Below, piece by piece: positions 41,601 through 53,100 of a stretch of DNA of 64,000 bases (its first letter is position 1; every line of letters begins with the position of its first letter). The position numbers were made by a program, and so were the translations under genes. The DNA lies in contig JBLDXI010000019.1 of the NCBI GenBank assembly GCA_047495785.1, forward strand, positions 2,418,001-2,482,000, given 5' to 3'. Source of the DNA: Lepidodermella squamata. Lineage: Eukaryota; Gastrotricha. The notes beneath the pieces were generated by a model that made no database searches, had not been told where the DNA came from, and saw only the letters and a list, made by a program, of their open reading frames with translations.

Positions 41601-42422
41601 CACTCATTTGAGCCCCCATTTGACCGCTGAATTGTTTGCTAACATTGTAAATGTTCCGAATATCCCGAAAAACTCCATTTATCGACAGAATGCATCCATA
41701 GCAGCAGCAAGTGAAAAACCGCGGTGACCCTCCAAAAAGTAACGGTAACTAAGTAGTATTTACTCTGCTTTACAAGAAAACAATGAGAGACAGTGTTTTT
41801 GACGGGTGATTTGAAGGCATAGACCTCCTTGAAGATGGTGATAATGAGATCTATGCTCTGAAAGACCGGCTGGCTGTTACGGCAGACGTGCTAAAAATAA
41901 CCATCATCCTACAAAAACGGCTGTGGTAGTCTTGTAGAGAATACATTACTGTACTTAGAAACACTGTTTCCGCAAGGTATAACCGCACTTAGGTGAAAGT
42001 TTCCGGGGTTAAACGCTTAAGATCTGCGAAAAACGTCACAAAAAAGGCTTGTTTAGGCTTAGCAGTTACATCTAATTGAGCCATATTTAGAAAAAATGAC
42101 GCCGGCTGCCTTATTGAATGCTTGAAATGCTATCAGAAAAACACTAACAAAGGTGTCGTCACCGGTGATAAAGTGCGGAATTACGGGGATGAAGTTGCGC
42201 GCCGGGGAACTTGCGGTGCGCGGAGCGGCTACAACGCGAAAACGCGCGGCATCGCGCAGCACGCTTTTCCGTAGCAACAAAATTTTTATTTAAAAAAAAT
42301 TATTAATATAATAAAATAAAAATATTTTTAAAAGGATATTTAATTTTGTGCATAAAAATTTGCGGTAGCACGCGATTTTCCAACGCGCGCGGCGGATGTT
42401 CGGTTTTAAAAAGAACACCCTG
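38638..42422. mobile_element. Nested DNA transposon, 3.8 kb, 29-bp TIRs, TA target duplication
   Basis: The terminal inverted repeats match over 29 bp: the left end starts CAGGGTGTTCTTTTTAAAAC, and the right end is its reverse complement (CCGAACATCC closes the repeat on both sides). TA flanks both ends (38636-38637, 42423-42424). CAGGG ends with TA duplications fit the IS630/Tc1/mariner group. Frames inside are short and unlike transposase, so it appears non-autonomous. It holds three diverged tandem repeats (about 40720-41800), a cluster of CTTAGTAAGGA words near 39540-39850, and an ATGAGT microsatellite near 39990. Confidence 0.82.
40720..41800. repeat. Three diverged tandem repeats of ~360 bp inside the nested transposon
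   Basis: Three units in register share, in order, a CTCGAGTTAGGGCGGCAACA-like block, TTTTTCTGCTTTATTGTC, a CCGAAAAACCC/CCGATAAACCC block, and AACAAAGAAATTTACA followed by CTACAAGAAAAC-ATGAG. Starts are near 40720, 41085 and 41450. Divergence is considerable, so the array is old relative to the TIRs. Confidence 0.65.
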
Positions 42423-42879
42423 TACTTAACACCTGGAAACAAGGTAAAATTGAAGGATGTTTTGAAGCCATTTTGTTCGCCAGGTCGAGACGATCATTTT
42501 GACACTTGATTTAGATCTGGGGACGCCATATTTCGATCGCTACAAATTTTCGAAATTAAAATACCTTGAAAGTCTATTTATTTGCCGATCATTTAAAAAA
42601 ATTGAAGCTAAAAAGCATTGTTGCGTAATATTTTGAGAAAAAGCTTTTTGCGCCAAATTTTGAAATTGAGAGATTTTATGGCGATGAATCATCGTCGTAT
42701 CATCGTGGTTCAAGCAAATAAATAGACTTTTTAGGTATTTTAATTTCGAAAATTTGTAGCGATCGAAATATGGCGTCCCCAGATCTAAATCAAGTGTCAA
42801 AATGATCGTCTCGACCTGGCGAACAAAATGGCTTCAAAACATCCTTCAATTTTACCTTGTTTCCAGGTGTTAAGTACAG
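42420..42879. repeat. 166-bp near-perfect inverted repeat (cruciform/hairpin)
   Basis: The left arm (42420-42585, starting CTGTACTTAACACCTGGAAA) and right arm (42714-42879) are reverse complements with about two differences, around a 128-bp loop. The left arm begins inside the last three bases of the nested transposon and its TA. The right arm ends TACAG, the reverse of the same junction. Confidence 0.9.
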
Positions 42880-43136
42880 ATCATTCACAATGAAATTGCA
42901 ATGAAATTGCATATATGCAAATGAGTGTCCAAAACTACCCTCTAATTGTCCAAAGTTACCGGAATACATATTAATTAGCCAAAGGTCAGGTAAAATTCTC
43001 AAATTTTTTTAAATTTGCAGTAAATTCAAGAATCACCGTCCCCACCTTTGGTAAAAATTTCAGAAATTTAGGAGCAAAGGCTGATTTTTAATGTTCGAAA
43101 AACACGTTTTGTCCAAAGTTACCACTCGTTACGGTA

Positions 43137-44490
43137 TAGGTACATGTTTAGCGTACATCTTTTACATTTTGAAATGACTCCAGCTTAATTCATCATTCGT
43201 TAAGAAAAGGCTGATAAGTTTTTTCTCATTTTTTCTTAATTTTCTGTGGCGGTTCCAGAATTTTACTTTGAAGATAGCGGTTTTGATCCTGATATTGAAG
43301 TAACATGAAACCATCGAACTAATAATTTCTAATATTAATTACTAATACTGAATGACGTTAATATACTAAATAAGTTTGCAATTTCATTTTTCAATCTGTG
43401 ACTTGTCCTTTCGATTCGCTTGGAGACGTAGAACCGCGTAAATTTTCTGGTTTGTGTTAAATAAACGCGTAATTCGAGGTGAATGGCAAGCCAATAGAGA
43501 AAGCACAAATAATTGGGATGAAAGATAATCCATCGCCTAAATTTACCTTCAATTTAAAAGTAACAGCAATGACGGCTAGGAATTTAGTTTTCTTTTACAC
43601 CGCCAAAGTCGATTGTCTATAGCATCTGTATAAATGGCAAATCCAGTGGCAGCCCATCTGTTCGTCCGAAGAATGGGGTGACATAGAGCTAGTGTAGGAC
43701 CTTAAGTATTGGCATTTGACAGGCGAAATTCCTAACAATAACTGGCGGCATTGGTTGAAATGTGCACTGGATCCGCAGTGGCAATAGCATTTTCTGTGCC
43801 GATTATACCACTCAAAGCGCCTTAATGCAACAGATAAATCCCTACCTCATTCATCACGCAAAATTAAATATTCGATTGCGAACTAGAAAGCCTGCCATCA
43901 AAGCGGTATGCGTAAAAAAAGAATAACCTTCAATTAGCCAATATCTCGCGATATATTTTTAAAATTTGTTAGAATTTAATCAAGAGCTGATGTTTTGAAA
44001 CAATCAAAACTCATTGAAATCAGTCTGGAAGTGAATTAGTCGAGTGGACAAGCATGGCTTTCCACTTCAAAGGCTAAGGCGCTCTGATTGGAAATGGAAT
44101 GGCGATGACCAGTTGGCAGTGGGACGGCAAGTTGCATGCTAGGCTCTAGGCAGAGGTGTTGATCTCAAAATTGCGTCAATATTGTATCAGCCATATGAAC
44201 CTGAAGTCTTCCAACAACTTGATGATGTAGCCTTGTTGCACATCTGCATTGTTGCTATTCAAACAACGCTATCTTACTCGGAAAAATATGCAGCTGTGAC
44301 GTTTGCGTTATTTCTTCAAGATGTCAGCGTTTGTCGTGCTTATCTGCTAATTTTGGTTTCGGTAGGTTTTGTTATAGCGACATTTTATCAGGTTTTTTCC
44401 TAAATGCTTATTAAATACATTCAGACGTACGTTGATACCAAACTTTCATAATGTCAATATAATTGAAAATCGTTTATAACTCAGATAAAA
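43137..44490. other. Intergenic stretch between transposon zone and deaminase
   Basis: The first about 170 bp continue the 3' flank of the mucin-like gene (ggcggttccagaatt ... gcggttttgatcctgat). The rest has no convincing gene. A 73-codon frame at 44182-44403 has no support. The deaminase promoter should lie near 44300-44480; no TATA box stands out. Confidence 0.45.
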
Positions 44491-45585
44491 ATGGCTTCTA
44501 GCAATGCTCCTCGTGAGATCTCCGTGTCGTGGGAAGACCATTACTCGATGATTGCAGCTCTCAGTCACAAACACAGCGCAGATTCTTACCCACACATACC
44601 GTCAGGAGGAGCCTGTTTGGTGGACAAACGGAAAGCGCTCGTCAGCATCGGGTTCAACAAACCGGCGAAAAACTTCAAACTACACGAAAAAGATTTTATC
44701 CACGCTCCTGTTGATGCGCTTCTTTCAGCCAATATATTAGATCGCGATGTCAAGGGAGCTTATCTATTTACAACTGTTTACCCTTGCCCGCATTGCGCTC
44801 AACAGTTGATTTCTGTCGGGGTGCAAGGAATCAACGTCATTGGTGTGACGGATAGCGACAGCCAAAAATCATGCGTCGACCATCCTGGCAAAGCATGGAA
44901 TCAACTCGTTGGACGACGGGATGACAAGGACATTTTTCTATCTCAAACGAAAATCGTCGTTGAATGTATTTGCCACCAAGCAAATACGATTCTTTCGAAT
45001 CGAATCAGAGTCAAGCTAAATATGGAGCAAACTAGTGCTCTGCCGGACCTGAAGGGTGACAATTTTTATAAAGCTCTCGCCCTTGCTGCCGAGAATCGCA
45101 GTAAGGATAAGGAGTGCGCTGTAGGAGCCGTAGTCGTCAACGGAAAAGGCATGGTATTGAGCATTGGTTATAACGGTATGCCATTGGGTTGCGACAATCT
45201 CAACATGCCGTGGCAGAAAAATAAAAAGAAAGGAGATCAATCCATTAACATTGCGCATTACAAGGATGCGTATGTTATGCATGCCGAGCGCAATGCTATA
45301 GCCTTTGGTCGGGTTTCGAAATACAGCCATACAGATCCGGACGTGCGTATGTTCTGCACCCTTCAGCCTTGCTTATTCTGTCAAAAAGCCATGGCTGAAG
45401 TTGATATTTTGCGGACAAATTGCCTTTATGAGCGGACAGCTTCGCAAAAGAATAGGCCCGATGCGGTTCAGGTCATGGAAATTCAGATTTCGGACATTTC
45501 ATCCGGAAAGCCAGCCAAGGAAGTTCCCATTGTCTCCTTGGCTAGCCCGTGGAATAACCTTGCATATTTGCAAGGTGACGCCTAA
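44491..45585 (+). CDS. Two-domain cytidine/dCMP-type deaminase, CDADC1-like
   Basis: Intronless, 364 codons, ATG at 44491 in a good context (aaaaATGG). Two deaminase folds follow each other. The second (about residues 180-340) is complete: CAVGAVVVNGKG, YNGMPLGCDN as in dCMP deaminases, the zinc/catalytic HAERNA near residue 263, and PCLFC near residue 291. The first (about residues 15-150) keeps the PCPHC zinc cysteines (near residue 99) and a histidine (HAPVDA, near residue 71) but has Pro where the catalytic Glu should be. It is therefore probably a regulatory or structural pseudo-domain. This inactive-active tandem is the layout of CDADC1 proteins, which act on deoxycytidine nucleotides; whether the substrate is dCMP, dCTP or something else is not visible. 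An AATAAA lies near 45833. Confidence 0.85.
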   Translation: MASSNAPREISVSWEDHYSMIAALSHKHSADSYPHIPSGGACLVDKRKALVSIGFNKPAKNFKLHEKDFIHAPVDALLSANILDRDVKGAYLFTTVYPCPHCAQQLISVGVQGINVIGVTDSDSQKSCVDHPGKAWNQLVGRRDDKDIFLSQTKIVVECICHQANTILSNRIRVKLNMEQTSALPDLKGDNFYKALALAAENRSKDKECAVGAVVVNGKGMVLSIGYNGMPLGCDNLNMPWQKNKKKGDQSINIAHYKDAYVMHAERNAIAFGRVSKYSHTDPDVRMFCTLQPCLFCQKAMAEVDILRTNCLYERTASQKNRPDAVQVMEIQISDISSGKPAKEVPIVSLASPWNNLAYLQGDA

Positions 45586-47102
45586 ATTGCGTCTCATGAT
45601 TAAATCAAACAACAGGGCTGCCTGCAGAAATAGGTCTTACAAGCTGAATTTTGTTATTCGAGGACTGGTCGAGTGAATGAGGACAGTTAGTGAAAAATGA
45701 GGCAGTTTTGCTGCAATAACGGCAAATTTTGATTTTCAGATTGTTTGAGACGCAATTTTTGGCGACACTATGTATCCAAGTAATTGTTCAATAACGAGAC
45801 CTGTAACTATTAACAGCTGCCTATGAGATCATAAATAAATACCAAAATATATGATCTGCTGTTATATAATAGAATTCGACAATCGGCATGCTTTGGCTGA
45901 ATCGCCGAATTCTTGGCTGCATCGAATTTAGCGCCCTGGTTTAATGATTGATTCTTCGATGACGCGCAATCTCGATGGTGGCCACCTCCACCATGCAGCA
46001 AAAGTGAAAGGTGGTAGATGGTAGATTAAGGGTGTCAATGAGACTGCACTTATAGCGCTCAATGACGAACTGAAGAGCGCAAGCGACCCTAAGAGCAATT
46101 AGGGACCCATCGTCTCAATTTCGACTTTTTTACTGGTCAGCAACTAATTTTAAGTTCGAAAAGATTCACCGTAAAAAAACAAGAATATTCAAGAAAACTG
46201 GGTAAGGCTGAATATTCGGATATTTCGCGTAGACGGGAAACTCGGCCCTTTCCTTAAAAGACGGGAAACCCCAATGTGTCCCTGAAAAGGGTAATCGATT
46301 CAGGTTGAATCGGAGGCACTAACTAGATTCTATCAAAATTAGTTGAAAACCTAGCACGATTCCTCGCCTCAGATTACCCAATAAGATCCATATGAAGACA
46401 GCATTAGAACTTATTGCGCGACGAATTATTTATTGATGCAATGTTTGTGAAATTCGAAATTTTCACCGAGAAGACCATTTTCTCTACGACCTGGATGGCT
46501 ATCAACCTCTTTGTGATATTGTTCGCCACCTCGTTTATCGACATTCACGTTGTCAAAAAAGTTGGCCAGACTCTTTACTTGTTAACGGTCATTTTTCTCT
46601 TTCGTGTGAGAATTCTTTTGAAATCCAGGCTGCTTAGACACAGTAAACTCTGCCAAATTCGAAAACGGTGTCTAACAAGGGTACCAATTAAGGTACAAAA
46701 GAACGAAATTTCGTTTTTTTTTTACAATTTTTCGTTTTATTTTTTTCATCTCTCATCTTTCTTTTATATTATTATTCGATATGCACAGAAACACGTAAAT
46801 TTTGTAGGCCATTGTAAATACAATAGTGAAATTAATAAAGTGCTGTGGTTATTATAATTGCAAGGCGGCCAAGATTAGCGAGATCTCATTATAACAAATT
46901 TTGTTTCCACATCTCGAGCGTTGAAATTTTTCAATCATCATCATCAATTTGGCAAGTAAATAAATAAATACTGCTGAGCAACGTTTTACAAAAACAAAAA
47001 AAAACAAAGACATAATTTTTTCATATCATCATTATCTCTCACGAAATTTGTTTCATACAAAAAAAGCACAATTTTCGGTGGCGGGGGCCTCGCGTACTAT
47101 CA
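45586..47102. other. Intergenic stretch between convergent genes
   Basis: Separates the deaminase (+) from the sushi protein (-), so both 3' ends fall here. A 147-codon frame at 46414-46857 has a hydrophobic, AT-driven translation with no recognisable domain and is not annotated. Multiple AATAAA-type signals occur on both strands. No repeat of note. Confidence 0.5.
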
Positions 47103-50100
47103 TCATCTTTTCATAAAAGACGGCGATAGTACGGCCTTTATTGCAGGTATTTGTTTAACGTCCGACACGTAGTCGTGCCGTAGCCTAACGAGGTTTTCAT
47201 CGCGAACCACGTCGCGATCGGTCAGTGCCTGGCTGTAAGTCCGCGACAGGCTGGTGGCGTCGAACGGCCACGGGTCGCGCTGCGTGGCGATTGGGATGGT
47301 CAGGTAACGGGCCGGGATGGCCGGCACGGCGTAGTGGAAGCCGATGATGTCGCCGAATTTTACTTCGATCGCCTCGCGGTCGGTTAAATTGTGCACGTTG
47401 AAGCCGTACTGGCGAGGTTTCACGAAGGTTCTGTTGGGAGAACGCAAAAAAATTATGAATTGAAAAAAAAAATATTTTTAAGGTAAATTAGAACTCGGTG
47501 AGCAAAGGAGACTAACAATCAGGAGAAAAATTAGTAACAAAATGTTATCGAAAATATGAAAAATCAAGCCTCCAATAATTATTAGGAATGTGTATCGAAA
47601 TATTCCCAGATCGAAATATTAGGTCCCAGTACCGAATTTCTCATATTTCGACGTTTTCCTCTCTTCATCGATAGTAGAGGAAATATCGATTTAAAAATGA
47701 ATTCCTCAAGTGTAGAAAATTCCAGAAATTTACATGTTCACGAAAATCTGGAGTACATTTTCTTATTTTGCCAATTTCTGCATTGATTTTTTTTAATTTT
47801 CTAAAATAAATAATTTCCACACCTCCCAGCCTTCACCCAGAGATTTCACTCATGGAATTTAAAATTTACCGGAGAAATCCCAGAAAAATGGTAGTAATTT
47901 TGGCAATTTTCGGAATTTACCCTATTTGACCGAATTTTTCGATAATGAGGATTTTTCTGGCCATGAGACCTCTCTCATTTTAAGCACCTTGTGTTTAATT
48001 AGGGACATAATGTATTAGTATAGGATCAATTAATTTAAATATTTCGATCTTGCTGAAAACCGTTTTTAGAATTTTAAGAATTTGCACACTTCAAATTTTC
48101 AAACGAAATAAGGATTTCCTGCTAAGCAAATTTAAAATTGGCACGAAAATAATTCTACTTCGAAATCACGCCCGGTTGCCCAATTTTGCCAAGTCTCAGA
48201 TAAAAATTTACTGAAATTTGAGAAATTCTTCAAAAATTGCCCGACTTCGAAACTTCGAGGCTCATAATAAAGCGCCGAACAATTAGAAAACTGGCAAAAT
48301 GCCCCGATTTAAAAATTATTGATAAAATTAAATTTTAATAAAATTTCAATTTATTTTGTTAATTAGGAAATTGACTCACTTTCCAACAAGCCGAAATTCC
48401 GTAGTTTTATCATGCCAATCCTTGTTGCGCCTCGCCGCCAGTCTCGGCGCGATAGTCGGCCGCCACACACCCAGGTAAGCACCAGCCGCCTGGTCGGCCT
48501 CACGACTCCGGCAGTAATACACCCAACTCGTCAGGCGACCCGAACAATTAAACCTCATGTCCAAAAACAGGGTCAAATTCGGCGACATCAAATACGCAAC
48601 CTCATTGAGGACAATCGCCGGCGGCACGTGGCCTATCGACATCTGGTGGCACGCCGTACATTTCGGAACTGGCGCCGACCACGACCCGTCCTTCTGGCAT
48701 ATCGCCTCGCGCGGGCCGACAATGTCATAACTCGACTCGCAGCCGAACCTCGCGACAGTACCCTCGTGGACAGAGGACGTGTACCTGAACTCGAACTGCA
48801 GCAGGCCCGGCTCGGCGAAACTCGTCGCCTGCGTCGGCAGCGTCTCGCCTAGGGTCGTCGAAAATTCTTCATTAAACGCGAGATCCGTAAAATCCGGCTC
48901 ATTCGTCGGTTTTATCTCGTCGAGATAGAGATTTTTCAAATTTTTATGAGTCGGCATGTTGTGGTTGATGTCATCGCCTGATTCTTGATCAGTTTCGGTT
49001 ACTACGGTCTGGACAGAGTGATTGTAGTAGGTGACGAAGCCGTTGGTAAGGGATAGCATAGGGCAGGGTGACTCACAGGCTGGTACGACACTCCAGTGGC
49101 CGGAATCGAGGCAGACTACAACATCGGGTCCTCGCATTTGGAAGTTCCCGGAACACGCGTACCTAGCTGTATCGCCCGGTTTCGAGCCTTCGCCGACAAA
49201 GCTGAAACTGACCAAGGAATTCGGGACGAACGGCGCCTGGCCGCAGGTTATCAAATCGGTTGAAATCGTCGAGACCTCCATCCACGGCAGCATTTCGTCC
49301 GTGTACATGAAGTTCGAGTGGTCTTCGTCGATTTTAGTCGGCGGAGTCGAATCTATCTCGCCGACGTCCTGGCCTAGAAATTTCGGCATTTGGATCAGCG
49401 ACGCTGAAATCGAGGGTGAATTTCCGATTAGAAACGGAGGCAACGAAGAAGGAGACGGTTGAATTGTTGCGGTTGATAGTGGTAGGCTCGGCTCTTGATC
49501 GGGCGGGACGCTCATCGATTGGACCAACCCGGTTTGGATGTACGACTTTCTCGGTCCGTCGAAACTGGTTTTCGGGTGGTTTGCGCTTTTCGGGTATGGC
49601 TGTTCGTTCGTGTGGGGTAGGTTGTTGTTATTGGTCAGCTCAACGCCGCCGTATCGAGTTTGGCTGTTGCCGTAGGATTTGAAGAAGCGCGTTCGTTTGA
49701 AGACTTGCTGCGTTGGTTGGGATTCGGAGGCGCGGGCTGTTTTTGACACGCAACTCGGAACGTGTGACCATTTTCTATCGGCTAAATTGCGAAAAAAATC
49801 GAAAAATAAAATTCGATCAAGAAATTGACATGTGAAATTAAATTGAAAAATTAACAAATTAATTTCGTGCAATCTTTTTGAAAATTCAAATTTGCAAAAA
49901 AAATGATTCCGAATTAGAAATGTGAAATTGAAATCTAAACTTTATTGTGAAAAATGTGTTTAATGAATTTTAAAAATCGAAATGAAATAAGCGTTTAGTC
50001 CTGCCACAAGAAGTTTCGGTTCCCATATTTTCAAACAATTAAAATTTCAACTTTTTGAAGCCATTTTCGAAAAGTCATAAGATTTTGCGAAAACCTTGAA

Positions 50101-53100
50101 ATTCAATATTTCAAATGATATTCATTTGTAACTTACGTTGGCAAGTGACCACTGGGGATCCGACCAGGTGCCACTGAGGAGGACATTCATAGATCGCCTT
50201 TTCACCCACAGTACACATCTCCGAATTGCAAAAGATCGTAACCATCGAATTTGGAATTTCCGGCGGATTTCCACATGACATCGCTAGCAAATTTAGAAAA
50301 ATTAACTGTATGAAATAATTCAACCGCAATGTATTTACGTTGACAATTAGGTGGAATGTCGTTCCATTGGCCGGTGACTAAGCATGTGATATTCGGACTG
50401 CCATGCAGCTCGAAACCGGGCGAGCATGCATAGATAGCCTGAGTGCCGGCTGTGATTGGCGTTCGAAAATTAACTGAGCCATTATCAATCAGTTGCGGAG
50501 CAGCACAAGGAGGGGCTAAATTTGTAACAAAAAAAGATTCAAATTTGATTTTTTCGATTTTTCAAGAAATTTACGTTCGCATCTTGGCTGTTCGCTCCAG
50601 GTTCCTTTCGATGAGCAGGTTACAGTAGCTGGGCCGGACATGGTGAAACCCTCCTTGCACGAGTACACAACTGCGTTCGAAAAATTGTAGCCATCAAGCC
50701 GGACTATAAAGCTGTTATTGACAGACGGCGGCAATCCACAGGTGACCGCTAAAAACATTCACAAATAATTTCGAAAAATTGAAATTTTTCTAAAACTTAC
50801 GCAAACATCTTCCCATTTTCGACCACTGTCCATTTGGCTGGCAAACGGCCGTGTTATTGCCCTCCAAATAACTGCCATTGTAACACGAAAATAGCACAGT
50901 CGTCCCAATAGTCAATTTCTCATTTGAATAGCTGAATGAGGTTCCAGGGTGCAGGACAGGAGGGTGACACAACAATTCGCGGCAAGTTGGCGCCTGGCCA
51001 ATCCACCGGCCGTCAGCACTGCATCGAATTTCGACGTTTCCGCTAAGCCGGTACCCAGTATTGCATTGATAGGTGACTACGGCGCCGGGTACTAGGGACG
51101 AATAATTCGCGACTGAGTGCTCAACAACGGGCGGCATTTCACATTGAAATTCTAAAAAATAATAAAAATTCGAAATTATTTTCAAATTTTTCAATTCACA
51201 ATTTTTTTGTATTGAATCTTACGTTCGCAAACAGGAGGCGGTGACCAAGTCCCATCGCCGTTGCAAGTTAGTGTTGCTGGACCTTTCAGCTTGTAACCGG
51301 TCTGGCACGTGACAGAAACCGTCCGAACAACAGCTCGGCTGACCTCGGGCGCTTCAGGTGATATCGCAGGGGGTCGAATTATACCGTTCGGAATCACAGG
51401 CAGACCACCACACTCGATTTCTATGAAAAACAGTGAATTTAACAATTGAAAAATATTGTTTGAAAAATGTCATTTTTGAAAAAATTTAAAATTATGAAAA
51501 GTAAAATACTTTGAAATTTATTGAAATTCTCAAAATATTAAAAAATGCTAAAATGTTCTCAAAACTTTTTGAAATTCTAATTTGAATTTTTCAATTTCAA
51601 TTGAATAAAATTTATTTAGCGTCAAGTTATGAAAATGTCTTACCTGTGCAAAGCGGCGATTTAGTCCATGTCCCATCAGGTTGGCAAATCAACGTGTCAT
51701 TCGCGTGATCAGCGATGCGAAAATTCGGCTTACAAACAATTTTGAAGGCCGAACCCGGCGACCGACCGTCACCCCGCAACGGGATCATATTCCCATTCGC
51801 AACCGACTGAGGCGGCTGGCAGGACGATCCTAGGCAAATCGGAATTTGAAACCAAACACCAGCCTCGGTGCAGGTCGCGATTTGGAACCCCTGCAGCTGG
51901 TACCCGGCGTTGCACTGGTAAAACGCCTGGCTGCCAAACGTCGTGTCCTCATACCGGACCTCGCCGTTGTTGACCGGGGGCGGTTTGCCGCAATCGACCC
52001 GTTGACAGACCGGCAACTCCGACCATTGCCCATCACTCTGGCAGTAGGCAATCGCCGAGCCAGATAACGCGAAACCATGCTGGCACCGATACAGGGTCAA
52101 CCCGCCTATACTCGCGTTTGTGAACATAATATCAGCATTAGCGATCGACGGAGCCTCCGAGCAGGACGCGGCCGGGTAGATAGCTCCGTTATTGCCGCTC
52201 AATTTGTCAAGACAACTCGGCGGGTTCGTCCACTCGCCATTCGCGTGGCAGTGGATGGTCGGCTCCCCGACCAGCTGGTACCCGGTGAAACACCGGTAAG
52301 TCGCCGTGTCGCCAACGTGGCTCGATCCGTTCGAGAAGCCGTCTGAAACCATGGCATTCGAAACGTAAGGCACCCTGCCGCAGGAAGGGCCTAGACTAGG
52401 GTCCGTCGCGTGGTTATTACCTGACCTCGCGATCGGGGTCAAGGTCACGGTCGGCGCAGTCGCAGCGGGCGTGTCACTCACAGTTGTCCCTAATGAGGTC
52501 ATATTCGTCGACATCACCACATTATGATCTACATTCATCGCCGGTACTACTGTAGTCGAATTACCGGACCTGGTCGACGTCTCCATCGCCGTAGTGCTGG
52601 TGCTTGATATTATTAAGGTGGAATTTTCGTGACCTGCCTTATTTGACCTGACCGCAATACCATCCGGTGGCCTTTGCCCGTTCGGTAATGGCTGGTTCCC
52701 GTCGTCATTCAGCAGTCTCAAACACATTTTCTTCAATTCACTGAGGTCTGTAGCGTCTAATGCAATTCGATACGCCCCGACACAGGCGATTTGTTGGCCC
52801 TGGAATTGGCGCGGGTCACCTGTAGGTCGTTTATGTTGACCTATATAGAACCCTTGCGACATTTCCGGGTATAGATGGCCCACGTATTTTTCAGCTAATT
52901 TTTGGTCATCGAGCCATAGCGACGCCGTGCCACTTGGGAAGTTGTAGACACTCGCTAGGAAATTCCATTTTCTCAAATCGATTTTCGGCGATTTTATCTC
53001 GTTTCCAGTGTACCCGGAGTAGAGGTAGTATTTCGGCTCGTAGTAGACGTAGAGCTGGGCGGCTTGAATCCACATGTGGAAACCGAGCCGGCCGCCGACT

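Larger units (their letters stand above)
37890..43134. mobile_element. Large DNA transposon, 5.2 kb with a nested insertion, TA-flanked
   Basis: Ends are inverted repeats CCGTAACG[T/A]GTGGT, followed on both sides by AACTTTGGA; the left end has 15 extra bases in between. TA flanks both sides (37888-37889, 43135-43136). Subterminal GTCCAAAGTTACC-type motifs recur near both ends (37914, 42945, 43111). The flanking host sequence is independently shown to be continuous: the 3' flank of the mucin-like gene resumes on the far side, matching its paralogue. No transposase frame was found. About 3.8 kb of its length is a second element, and a long hairpin abuts that. Confidence 0.7.

Noticed and set aside
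46414-46857. 147-codon ORF with hydrophobic stretches
   Set aside because: Composition is driven by T-rich DNA, there is no family motif, and the hydrophobic segments are interrupted by a poly-T derived Phe run.
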